A DNA stretch of 14,050 nt from positions 1 through 14,050 of the forward strand of contig NZ_CAJUPA010000048.1 of the NCBI RefSeq assembly GCF_910588395.1, given 5' to 3'. Under the pieces are notes generated by a model. That model saw nothing but the letters and a program-made list of their open reading frames with translations, ran no database searches and was not told the DNA's origin. The translations under genes and the position numbers were made by a program. Below, piece after piece: positions 8,049 to 13,955 of this stretch; position 1 is the first letter of the stretch; each line of letters opens with the position of its first letter. The DNA comes from an uncultured Faecalibaculum sp. (GTDB lineage: Bacteria; Bacillota_I; Bacilli_A; Erysipelotrichales; Erysipelotrichaceae).

Positions 8049-8729
8049 CTATTCTCCTTTCATATAGCCGGCGTGCTTCATGGACAGCCAGCTGCTTCCG
8101 CCCACGATCAGATGATCCACCACATGGATCCCCATGGTCGTCCCGGCTTCCTCCAGCGCCCGGGTGGTTTCAATGTCATCCAGGGACGGTGTCACATCCC
8201 CGCTGGGATGATTGTGGATGAACATGACCTGTGCTGCATCTTCCTGCAGGGCTGCACGAAACGCCCCTTTGATGGAAACCAGGCTTTCGGTCTGGGTCCC
8301 CACACTCAGCACCCGGCTGGACAGGATCCGGCCTCTGGCATCCAGAAACACAGCCGCAAACTGCTCCAGGGGACTCATCCCGAACTCCAGCTGGCACCAT
8401 TCCAGCACTTCATTGAAGTCGAAGGGCCGGCTCCTGAACGCTTTGGCCCGCCGTATTCTCCTGGCAAGGTCCACCGAAGCCACCAGATGCAGAGCCTTGG
8501 CTTCCCGGATCCCCGGAATCTTCATGAAAGAAGCCGGTGTGAAGGAATCCCAGTCTGCCAGGCTGGATGTTGCTTTCAGCACATCTGCTGCCAGATCCAT
8601 GACCGGACAGGTCCTGGTTCCGCTTCCCAGGATCAGAGCCAGCAGCTCCGCATCCGACAGGGAACGGATCCCCTGCTGCAGCGCTTTTTCTCTCGGGCGC
8701 TGCTCAAGACAAATTTCCTGTACTCTCAT
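8049..8729 (-). CDS. radC: RadC family JAB/MPN-domain protein
   Basis: A 226-residue RadC protein. The family was named for DNA repair, but its biochemical role is unsettled. The N-terminus has the RPREKALQQG and LSDAELLALILGSGT signatures and a helix-hairpin-helix-like IPGIREAKA (71-79). The C-terminal JAB metalloprotease-like domain keeps E122, the HxHPSG motif (H172, H174) and D185 in PSLDD, so the metal site looks intact. HVVDHLIVG (202-210) is the final family motif. The start matches family N-termini, yet there is no convincing Shine-Dalgarno. A -10-like TATAAC ends 4 nt before the ATG, raising the possibility of a leaderless or inefficiently started gene. It is monocistronic: the trkH terminator is upstream and its own terminator follows. 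Confidence 0.95.
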   Translation of the reverse strand: MRVQEICLEQRPREKALQQGIRSLSDAELLALILGSGTRTCPVMDLAADVLKATSSLADWDSFTPASFMKIPGIREAKALHLVASVDLARRIRRAKAFRSRPFDFNEVLEWCQLEFGMSPLEQFAAVFLDARGRILSSRVLSVGTQTESLVSIKGAFRAALQEDAAQVMFIHNHPSGDVTPSLDDIETTRALEEAGTTMGIHVVDHLIVGGSSWLSMKHAGYMKGE

Positions 8730-8813
8730 ACTTGTTATATTCGCCAGATTCTGCTGTTTTTGCGGAAATTCATACCATCTTTACTTTTCGTGTGACTTCT
8801 AAGCAGCAGAGCA

Positions 8814-8839
8814 GAAAAAAAACCGGGAACCTGCCCGGT
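8814..8839 (-). terminator. trkA-trkH operon terminator
   Basis: Minus-strand ACCGGG / CCCGGT stem (6 bp, 6-nt loop, 8822-8839) followed by at least seven T. It begins 10 nt after the trkH stop. The rest of the trkH-radC gap (8730-8813) holds only weak radC promoter-like sequence. Confidence 0.85.
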
Positions 8840-8849
8840 CATCAGAGAG

Positions 8850-10373
8850 TCAGTCTCTTCTTCGGATTGTGCGCTTCTTCCCGGAAGAACGGAAGATGGC
8901 AAACAGCGGCAGAGACAAAATGACGATCGGATAAATCTCCAGCCGCCCGGCCAGCATGGCAAATGACAGCACGAGTTTGGAAAAAGCCGAAAACGGCGCG
9001 AAGCTGCCTGTGGGACCACAGATTCCGAATCCCGGGCCCACATTCCCGATGCAGGTATAGACCGCCGAGATCGTGCTCTCGAAATCCAGCCCGTCCAAAG
9101 CCACAAGCATGGTGCACAGGGCAATCAGAATGAACCAGAAACAGAAGAACGCCAGCACTTTTGTGCATTCCTCCCGGGGAACCGGTTTGCCGCTGAGGGT
9201 GAGAGCTTCCACTTTCTGCGGATGCACCAGCTTCTGCACATTGAGTTTCAAGGTCCGCAGAACGATCAGCAGCCGGACCACCTTGATGCCGCCCCCGGTG
9301 CTGCCTGCCATGGCACCCACCACCATGAGAAAGAACAGGATCATTTTGGAGAACGTCGGCCAGAGATTGAAATCTGCCGTGGCGTAGCCGGTGGTAGTCA
9401 TCACCGAGACAACCTGAAAGGAAGAATATCGCAGAGCCGTGGCCAGACTGCCGTAGAGATGCAGGATATTCAGGGCAATCAGCACCGAGGCACCAATGGT
9501 TATGCCCAGATAGGTCCGGAATTCCGTATCTTTCAGCAGCGGTCTGACATCCCGCATCACCAGGAAAAAATACAGATTGAAGTTCACGCCGAACAGGAAC
9601 ATGAACACGGTGATGACCGTCTCAAAATACGCAGAATGATAGTGGGCAATGGAATCGGCATACAGACTGAAACCGCCGGTTCCCGCAGTGCCGAATGTAT
9701 GGATCAGGGAGTCGAAAAACGGCATGCCCCCTGCCAGCAGAAACAGCAGCTCCAGAAGCGACAGAAGCAGATACAGTCCGTAGAGAATCATGGCGGAAGT
9801 CCGCAGGCGGGGAACCAGTTTGGAAATGCTCGGTCCCGGGGCTTCTGCCCGCATCAGGTGCATGGCCTGTTCTCCGGTTTTGGGCAGAACCGCCAGAAGC
9901 AGCACAAGCACACCCATGCCGCCCACCCAGTGAGTCAGACTGCGCCAGAAAATGGCAGAACGGCTCAGGGTCTCCACGTCTGTCAGGATCGTGGCTCCGG
10001 TGGTGGTGAAGCCGGACACGGTTTCAAAGAAGCAGTCCACGTAGGATGGGATCTCTCCGCTCAGGCGGAAAGGAAGCGCTCCTGCCAGAGAAAGAACAAT
10101 CCAGATCAGACCCACCGCAATCAGACCGTCCCTGGCAAAGTAGTCCTGCTTTTTCGGCTCGATTCTGGACAGCAGCCCGCCGCAGGCAAAAGTAATGCCA
10201 ATGGTGATCAGCAGGGCCTGAAGCATGTGCTGTTCATGGTAGATCCCCGCCACCAGCAGCGGCAGCAGAAGCAGAACAGACTCAAACAGAACCGCGAAGC
10301 CCAGCACCTGCAGGATGACCTGCCAGTTCAGCTTCCTTGCCATTCGATGCAGCGAGAACGTCATTGATATCAC
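8850..10373 (-). CDS. trkH: TrkH-type potassium transporter, membrane subunit
   Basis: A 507-residue polytopic K+ uptake protein of the Trk/Ktr/HKT superfamily. All four pore loops can be seen: TTTGAT (123-128), GTAGTGGF (228-235), TTTGYAT (326-332) and CIGNVGPGFG (441-450). GSTGGGIK (358-364) and the C-terminal AGRLEIYP (475-482) are further family hallmarks. It should form the channel gated by the TrkA RCK protein encoded just upstream. The start is uncertain: GTG at 10373 has AAAGGA 4 nt upstream; ATG at 10364 would put that Shine-Dalgarno 13 nt away; ATG at 10343 best fits family N-termini but has no ribosome site. All three lie inside trkA, so the genes overlap by 62-92 nt. Confidence 0.95.
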   Translation of the reverse strand: MISMTFSLHRMARKLNWQVILQVLGFAVLFESVLLLLPLLVAGIYHEQHMLQALLITIGITFACGGLLSRIEPKKQDYFARDGLIAVGLIWIVLSLAGALPFRLSGEIPSYVDCFFETVSGFTTTGATILTDVETLSRSAIFWRSLTHWVGGMGVLVLLLAVLPKTGEQAMHLMRAEAPGPSISKLVPRLRTSAMILYGLYLLLSLLELLFLLAGGMPFFDSLIHTFGTAGTGGFSLYADSIAHYHSAYFETVITVFMFLFGVNFNLYFFLVMRDVRPLLKDTEFRTYLGITIGASVLIALNILHLYGSLATALRYSSFQVVSVMTTTGYATADFNLWPTFSKMILFFLMVVGAMAGSTGGGIKVVRLLIVLRTLKLNVQKLVHPQKVEALTLSGKPVPREECTKVLAFFCFWFILIALCTMLVALDGLDFESTISAVYTCIGNVGPGFGICGPTGSFAPFSAFSKLVLSFAMLAGRLEIYPIVILSLPLFAIFRSSGKKRTIRRRD

Positions 10374-11706
10374 GAAGTCCTTTCACTTTCGATACAACAA
10401 TAAAGGAATCTCCCTCATTGATCAGTGTATCTCCCCTGGCGATATGCGGCCGGGATTTATGGGTGATGTAAGCCACCAGGATCCCGCTTTTCAGCGGCAG
10501 ATCCTTCACGCGTCTGCCGATGAACCGGCAGTTGGACGCAACACGGAATTCCAGCACCTCCACTGCACCATCCGCTGCCTGAATAATGGACTCCACATTG
10601 GAGCCCACGGAATTCTGCATGGCACGGACATACTGCACGATGTTGTCTGCGGCTATGTTCTTGGGTGTAACGGCATTGGACAAACCGAGTTTTTCCAGCA
10701 GAAATCCAAGCTCGACACGGTTGACCTTGGGGACCACATGTTCCACGCCGCAGCGTTCTGCGAACATGGATATGATCACATTCTCTTCATCGTTGTCTGT
10801 CAGGGAGACAAATCCGTCCATTTCCTGAAGATTCTCCGACAGCAGCAGCGTCTGGTCCGTACCGTCTCCGCAGATGACAGTCACCTGCGGGAAACGGGCA
10901 GCGATTTCGTCGGCTTTCTCCCGGTTTTTCTCGATGATTTTTACTTCGATGTTCAATTCCAGCAGCCTGGAAGCCAGATAGTTGGCGATTCTGGATCCGC
11001 CCACGATCATCACTTCCCGCAAACGGCGGCGTTTCATGGGCCAGAACTGTGCAAAGAACTTTTCGATTTCCCGGGTGCTTCCGGCGACCGAGAGCTTGTC
11101 ACCGCTGTGGATTACTGTCTCGCCGCCGGGGATGATCACCTCATTGTCCCGCTGGATGATGCAGAACTGAACACTGGCTCTGCCCCTGGCATCTATTTCA
11201 TTGATTTTCCGGCCTGCCAGAGGACTGTTCTCTCCCACCCGGCCCTCTGCCATTTCCATGCGGCCTTTGGCAAAGGAATACACCTTGACCTTCGAGGAAT
11301 AGTGCAGGCAGCGGATGATTTCACTGGCTGCTGCATTCTCGGGATTCATGAGCATGCTCAGCCCCAGATCATCCTTGATCAGCCAGGAGCTTTTGTGGAA
11401 CTCCGGATTCCGGATCCGGGCAATGGTGCGGGCTGCGCCGATGCGTCGGCTGAGCAGGCAGGTGACAATGTTGGTTTCATCCGTGCTGGTGGCTGCTATG
11501 ACCAGATCGGCTCTGGGCACACCGGCTTCCCGGAGGATGTCCACATCCGTTCCGCTTCCCTGCACCCCGACCACATCCAGATAATTCAGGGTATGCTCCA
11601 GTACCTGTGCCTTGTTTTCAATCACCGTGACATCATGACCTTCAGCATCCAGCTGACGGACAAGGGCATGGCCGACTTTGCCGACGCCCACAACGACGAT
11701 ATTCAT
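10282..11706 (-). CDS. trkA: Trk potassium uptake regulatory subunit TrkA (two RCK domains)
   Basis: A 474-residue cytoplasmic, nucleotide-binding regulator of TrkH. Two tandem RCK_N/RCK_C units are visible. The first Rossmann motif is GVGKVG (7-12) with a later acidic residue (VIEN, 28-31). The second is VGGSRIA (235-241) with IIEK (257-260). RCK_C domains fall around 140-220 and 380-450. I chose the ATG at 11706 because it opens the canonical MNIVVVG and has AGGAGG 8 nt upstream; an in-frame ATG at 11736 would add 10 residues with no ribosome site. The protein ends with about 23 residues (AASNGKEAELAGH...) beyond the usual RCK_C end, and this stretch is where trkH overlaps it. Confidence 0.96.
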   Translation of the reverse strand: MNIVVVGVGKVGHALVRQLDAEGHDVTVIENKAQVLEHTLNYLDVVGVQGSGTDVDILREAGVPRADLVIAATSTDETNIVTCLLSRRIGAARTIARIRNPEFHKSSWLIKDDLGLSMLMNPENAAASEIIRCLHYSSKVKVYSFAKGRMEMAEGRVGENSPLAGRKINEIDARGRASVQFCIIQRDNEVIIPGGETVIHSGDKLSVAGSTREIEKFFAQFWPMKRRRLREVMIVGGSRIANYLASRLLELNIEVKIIEKNREKADEIAARFPQVTVICGDGTDQTLLLSENLQEMDGFVSLTDNDEENVIISMFAERCGVEHVVPKVNRVELGFLLEKLGLSNAVTPKNIAADNIVQYVRAMQNSVGSNVESIIQAADGAVEVLEFRVASNCRFIGRRVKDLPLKSGILVAYITHKSRPHIARGDTLINEGDSFIVVSKVKGLRDINDVLAASNGKEAELAGHPAGAGLRGSV

Positions 11707-11734
11707 GAGATTCCCCTCCTGTAGCATTGCATCC

Positions 11735-11763
11735 ATGGTAGCGGTTTCCTTCGGTTAAATCAA
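11735..11763 (-). promoter_or_regulatory. putative promoter of trkA-trkH
   Basis: Minus-strand TTGATT (11758-11763), 17-nt spacer, TACCAT (11735-11740), about 30 nt before the trkA ATG. It is close to and divergent from the femX-type gene promoter. The -10 is only 4/6. Confidence 0.3.
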
Positions 11764-11796
11764 TCCGGGGTGGAAGGGTATGACAGTTTTGAGGGC

Positions 11797-11825
11797 TTGG
11801 GCGACGTACTGAGTTAGTATATATT
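11797..11825 (+). promoter_or_regulatory. putative promoter of the FemABX gene
   Basis: Plus-strand TTGGGC (11797-11802), 17-nt spacer, TATATT (11820-11825). It lies about 85 nt upstream of the FemABX start, leaving an approximately 75-nt leader that is rich in hairpins. Confidence 0.4.
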
Positions 11826-11830
11826 CATAT

Positions 11831-11878
11831 GGGGCCATGACTGCCGCCCCCGGAAAACCCGGGCTGGCGGTCAGCCAG
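11831..11878 (+). promoter_or_regulatory. hairpin-rich 5' leader of the FemABX gene
   Basis: At least three mutually exclusive stems are visible. GGGGC/GCCCC is 11831-11835 with 11846-11850. GACTGCC/GGCGGTC is 11839-11845 with 11866-11872, enclosing CCCGG/CCGGG. CTGGC/GCCAG is 11864-11868 with 11874-11878. No T-tract follows, so this is not an obvious attenuator; it lies upstream of the ribosome binding site at 11892-11900. No T-box hallmark is present. Confidence 0.4.
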
Positions 11879-11908
11879 TATTTTGGCCATTGAGAAGGAG
11901 TTTTCGAC

Positions 11909-13246
11909 ATGCAGGATAAAACTGTACTGGATGTACATCCCATAACAAAAGAAGAATATGCAGCCTTTGCAGCCGGCAAGGACTACAACATGTACCAGCA
12001 TCCTAAGTTCATTCAGTTTATGGAAGACAGGGGCTTTAAGCCAAAGATCTATGGCGGGTTTGAAAATGGCAGACTGGTGATCGCCATGATCGTGCGGATC
12101 GATCCTCTGATGAAACTGTTCAAATCCGCCCGGGCACTCCGGGAATGGATTTCCGATACGCCCGCAGATCCCGAACTGATCAAAGCATTCATTCATGGGC
12201 TGGTTCCCCTGCTGAAGCAGGAAGGGGCTGTCTGGCTGAAGCTGGAATCCGGCGTGGAGTATCAGCAGCGGGATGCGGAAGGTAAAGTGGTATCAGATGG
12301 TTTCAACAACGAGTCCTACCGACAGCTGCTGGCACAGACCGGCTTCCATCCGGAAGAACTGTGGACCAATGGTCTTGACATGACCCATCAGGCACGCTGG
12401 GTTTCGGTACTGGATCTGGTGGAAAGAGAAACGCCGGAAGATGGCATGATGCATACCTCCGAGTTCATGAAGAATCAGCCAGGTGTCCGTCATAAAAGCG
12501 TCGGGGAAGTTTTCAAAGGATTCTCCATGAAAATCCCCCGGCATATCCGGGAAGGCATGCAGGATTTCATTGTCGTCCGGGAACTGGAAATGGATGAGAT
12601 GGAAATCATGCATAAACTGGAAGAAGCCAGTGCAGAAGTTCATGATTTCCAGGCACCGGATCTGGCGACGTATCAGGCATGGAAAAAAGCCTTTGGAGAT
12701 GACTGCAACGTAGTGGCCTCCTTTCTGGACACGAACCGGTACCGGGATTACCTGAACCGGGAGCTGAGCAAGGGACAGGCAGATCTGGAACAGGCCCAGG
12801 CTGAGCTGGCAGAAGCACCGGGGTCCAAAAAGCGGAAAAACAAAGTCAATTCTGTTCTGGAGCATCTCAGGCCTGTGGAAAAACGCGCCCGGGAGCTGGA
12901 TGACCTTGTCCGGGAGTATGGTGAAATGATTCCGCTGGCGGGCGGTCTGTTTGTCATTACCCCTGCAGAGACCATCTACCTGTTCGGTGGATCCATCCGG
13001 TCTCTGTCTCAGTTTTTCGGCCCCCAGGCTGTTCAGTTCGAGATGATACGCCGTTCCATTGAACGGGGGGCCCTGCGCTATAACTTCTGGGGAATTTCCG
13101 GTAAATTCAAGCCGGACGAAGAGGGCTATGGCGTATATAAATACAAAAAAGAGTTTGGTGCGCACGTCGTGGAGTATGCAGGTGAATTCACCATGGTTCT
13201 CCGCCCGGCTGTCGCCAGACTGACCAGACTGAACGAAAGGAAATAA
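11909..13246 (+). CDS. FemABX family aminoacyl-tRNA-dependent peptidyltransferase (peptidoglycan cross-bridge)
   Basis: A 445-residue member of the FemA/FemB/FemX family, which transfers amino acids from aminoacyl-tRNA to the lysine or equivalent side chain of lipid-linked wall precursors on the cytoplasmic face. Two GNAT-like halves are seen. A basic, charged coiled-coil arm (about 268-346, ELSKGQADLEQAQAELAEA and later EKRARELDDLVREY) sits in the second half, as in FemA. The diagnostic end is present: RYNFWGISGKF (390-400), EGYGVYKYKKEFGAHVVEY (405-423), then a closing strand. The ATG has GAGAAGGAG 8 nt upstream. It is the only plus-strand gene, divergent from trkA and convergent with a tRNA operon whose last gene is tRNA-Gly. 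The amino acid it adds cannot be told from sequence, so I give no symbol. Confidence 0.92.
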   Translation: MQDKTVLDVHPITKEEYAAFAAGKDYNMYQHPKFIQFMEDRGFKPKIYGGFENGRLVIAMIVRIDPLMKLFKSARALREWISDTPADPELIKAFIHGLVPLLKQEGAVWLKLESGVEYQQRDAEGKVVSDGFNNESYRQLLAQTGFHPEELWTNGLDMTHQARWVSVLDLVERETPEDGMMHTSEFMKNQPGVRHKSVGEVFKGFSMKIPRHIREGMQDFIVVRELEMDEMEIMHKLEEASAEVHDFQAPDLATYQAWKKAFGDDCNVVASFLDTNRYRDYLNRELSKGQADLEQAQAELAEAPGSKKRKNKVNSVLEHLRPVEKRARELDDLVREYGEMIPLAGGLFVITPAETIYLFGGSIRSLSQFFGPQAVQFEMIRRSIERGALRYNFWGISGKFKPDEEGYGVYKYKKEFGAHVVEYAGEFTMVLRPAVARLTRLNERK

Positions 13247-13259
13247 TGCCATTTTCCTG

Positions 13260-13301
13260 CAGCTGCAGTACAGCCGGATCCGGTTGACTGCAGCTGTTTT
13301 T
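13260..13301 (+). terminator. terminator of the FemABX gene
   Basis: CAGCTGCAGT (13260-13269) and ACTGCAGCTG (13287-13296) pair perfectly over 10 bp. The loop contains a second palindrome (CCGGATCCGG), and TTTTT follows. It starts 13 nt after the stop codon and faces the tRNA operon terminator. Confidence 0.9.
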
Positions 13302-13336
13302 CGTTCTCCGCCTGCACGAAGCAACGACTGATATAC

Positions 13337-13362
13337 AAAAAAAAACGAACCCTTTCGGATTC
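13337..13362 (-). terminator. tRNA operon terminator
   Basis: Minus-strand GAATCC / GGGTTC stem closed by a GAAA tetraloop (13347-13362), then G and nine T. It lies 14 nt after the tRNA-Gly CCA end. Confidence 0.9.
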
Positions 13363-13376
13363 ATTTCGCAACTAGA

Positions 13377-13450
13377 TGGAGCAGATGAGGGGAATCGAAC
13401 CCCCGTATCGACCATGGCAAGGTCGTGTTCTACCATTGAACTACATCTGC
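13377..13450 (-). tRNA. tRNA-Gly (anticodon GCC), CCA encoded
   Basis: A 74-nt tRNA. The acceptor GCAGATG/CATCTGC pairs fully, with discriminator U and encoded CCA. The D-arm is GTTC/GAAC with GG in its loop. The anticodon arm is CGACC-TTGCCAT-GGTCG and the T-arm loop is TTCGATT. The D-loop GG and normal T-loop suggest an ordinary translation tRNA, not the altered, poorly EF-Tu-binding Gly tRNAs that staphylococci reserve for wall synthesis. It is last in the operon, 4 nt after tRNA-Asp. Confidence 0.97.
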
Positions 13451-13454
13451 ATAA

Positions 13455-13530
13455 TGGCGGTCCAGATGGGACTCGAACCCACGATCTCCTCCGTGACAGG
13501 GAGGCATGTTAACCACTACACCACTGGACC
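13455..13530 (-). tRNA. tRNA-Asp (anticodon GTC), CCA encoded
   Basis: A 76-nt tRNA. The acceptor GGTCCAG/CTGGACC is followed by discriminator G and CCA. The anticodon arm is CCTCC-CTGTCAC-GGAGG, giving GTC, and the T-arm is GTGGG-TTCGAGT-CCCAT. It sits in the middle of the operon, 12 nt after tRNA-Thr. Discriminator G is the expected Asp identity element. Confidence 0.97.
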
Positions 13531-13542
13531 AAATCTAAATAA

Positions 13543-13618
13543 TGGTGCCGACTACAGGACTTGAACCTATGACCTACGCGTTACGAGTGCGTTGCACTAC
13601 CAGCTGTGCTAAGTCGGC
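13543..13618 (-). tRNA. tRNA-Thr (anticodon CGT), CCA encoded
   Basis: A 76-nt tRNA. The acceptor GCCGACT/AGTCGGC is followed by discriminator A and CCA. The D-stem is GCAC/GTGC. The anticodon stem ACGCA/CGCGT flanks loop CTCGTAA, giving anticodon CGT, which reads ACG. Pair 31-39 is an A-C mismatch next to the loop. The T-arm is ATAGG-TTCAAGT-CCTGT. It is the first gene of the operon, about 26 nt after the predicted transcription start. Confidence 0.95.
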
Positions 13619-13650
13619 GTTGCCTTCGCCTTTCGGCTGACTGCCTATTG

Positions 13651-13679
13651 ATAATAACACGATGTCAGGTACCAGGCAA
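13651..13679 (-). promoter_or_regulatory. tRNA operon promoter
   Basis: Minus-strand -35 TTGCCT (13674-13679), 17-nt spacer, -10 TATTAT (13651-13656). The predicted start is near 13644, giving a short leader before tRNA-Thr. Confidence 0.7.
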
Positions 13680-13682
13680 CAG

Positions 13683-13708
13683 TTTTTTGATTTTTTATTC
13701 TCTTTTTT
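13683..13708 (-). promoter_or_regulatory. A-tract UP-element-like region upstream of the tRNA promoter
   Basis: Three runs of six A on the minus strand (13703-13708, 13691-13696, 13683-13688), spaced about one helical turn or less, end 4 nt upstream of the -35. This is the position and composition of an UP element bound by the RNA polymerase alpha C-terminal domains at stable-RNA promoters. It could instead be intrinsic curvature. Confidence 0.45.
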
Positions 13709-13752
13709 ACGCCCGTCAATTGCCAAACTGAATGCAACCGACCAGCCGCAGA

Positions 13753-13902
13753 GAGCTGCACTTACTTCGGCAAGGGGAGAGTCAGCATTGCAGGTGCCGT
13801 CTGAACCCCTCTCTTATGAAGTAACCCTCCAGCCACTGATAAAAACGGAAAAAGGAGCCACCGGATGATTCACCTTTGACGGCAATCATGCACGTGCAGC
13901 TC
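13753..13902 (-). ncRNA. candidate structured RNA of unknown function (P1-closed multi-stem region)
   Basis: A strong minus-strand promoter begins transcription here. Visible helices are P1 GAGCTGCAC/GTGCAGCTC (9 bp, 13894-13902 with 13753-13761), P2 ATGATT/AATCAT extended by GCC/GGT past a bulged G (13865-13889), a short CTCC/GGAG (13854-13857 with 13827-13830), and P4 TTACTTC/GAAGTAA (13818-13824 with 13762-13768), stacked directly on P1 and topped by AGGGG/CCCCU. A rival helix pairs AAGGAGC with GCTCCTT and is followed by T5, which looks like a short terminator. The outer part resembles a class I tetrahydrofolate riboswitch lacking its inner arm. No family can be assigned. A 35-codon reading frame (13782-13889) overlaps it, so coding function is not excluded. 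No other gene is visible between the tRNA promoter and 13990. Confidence 0.35.
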
Positions 13903-13905
13903 CTT

Positions 13906-13933
13906 ATTATAATCATCATTGTCTGCCTGTCCA
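13906..13933 (-). promoter_or_regulatory. strong promoter for the 13753-13902 transcript
   Basis: Minus-strand -35 TGGACA (13928-13933, 5/6), 16-nt spacer, -10 TATAAT (13906-13911, 6/6). The predicted start is near 13900, the base of the candidate P1 helix. This is the best sigma-A-type promoter in the window. Confidence 0.65.
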
Positions 13934-13937
13934 GGCA
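13924..13937. promoter_or_regulatory. perfect dyad over the -35 box (possible operator)
   Basis: TGCCTG-TC-CAGGCA is a perfect 6-bp inverted repeat with a 2-nt spacer and fully covers the TGGACA -35. Its position would suit a dimeric repressor. The same CCAGGCA heptamer recurs at the -35 of the tRNA promoter (13672-13678). Confidence 0.35.
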
Positions 13938-13955
13938 TTCAGCATTAAGCTGCGG

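Noticed and set aside
10315..11724. 469-codon plus-strand frame antisense to trkA, and similar ones opposite trkH and polA (9222-10367, 3804-4931, 5166-6239)
   Set aside because: They are mirror frames of clear TrkA, TrkH and PolA coding sequence; no domains or ribosome sites are evident.
12293..13324. 343-codon minus-strand frame opposite the FemABX gene
   Set aside because: It spans the FemABX terminator and opposes a gene with full family signatures.
13662..13868. 68-codon plus-strand frame between the tRNA operon and the orphan promoter
   Set aside because: It has no ribosome site, and its Phe/Leu-rich start is only the complement of the A-tracts upstream of the tRNA promoter.
13753..13902. 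Lysine or cobalamin riboswitch (GCCGAAG and GGCTGG on minus, AGCCACTG on plus)
   Set aside because: The short matches are out of context: the lysine 5' half and the cobalamin B12-box and core motifs are missing, and no fitting downstream gene is present.
13753..13902. 6S RNA, tmRNA, RNase P or SRP RNA
   Set aside because: Signature motifs of tmRNA, RNase P and SRP are absent, and the fold lacks the central bubble of 6S.
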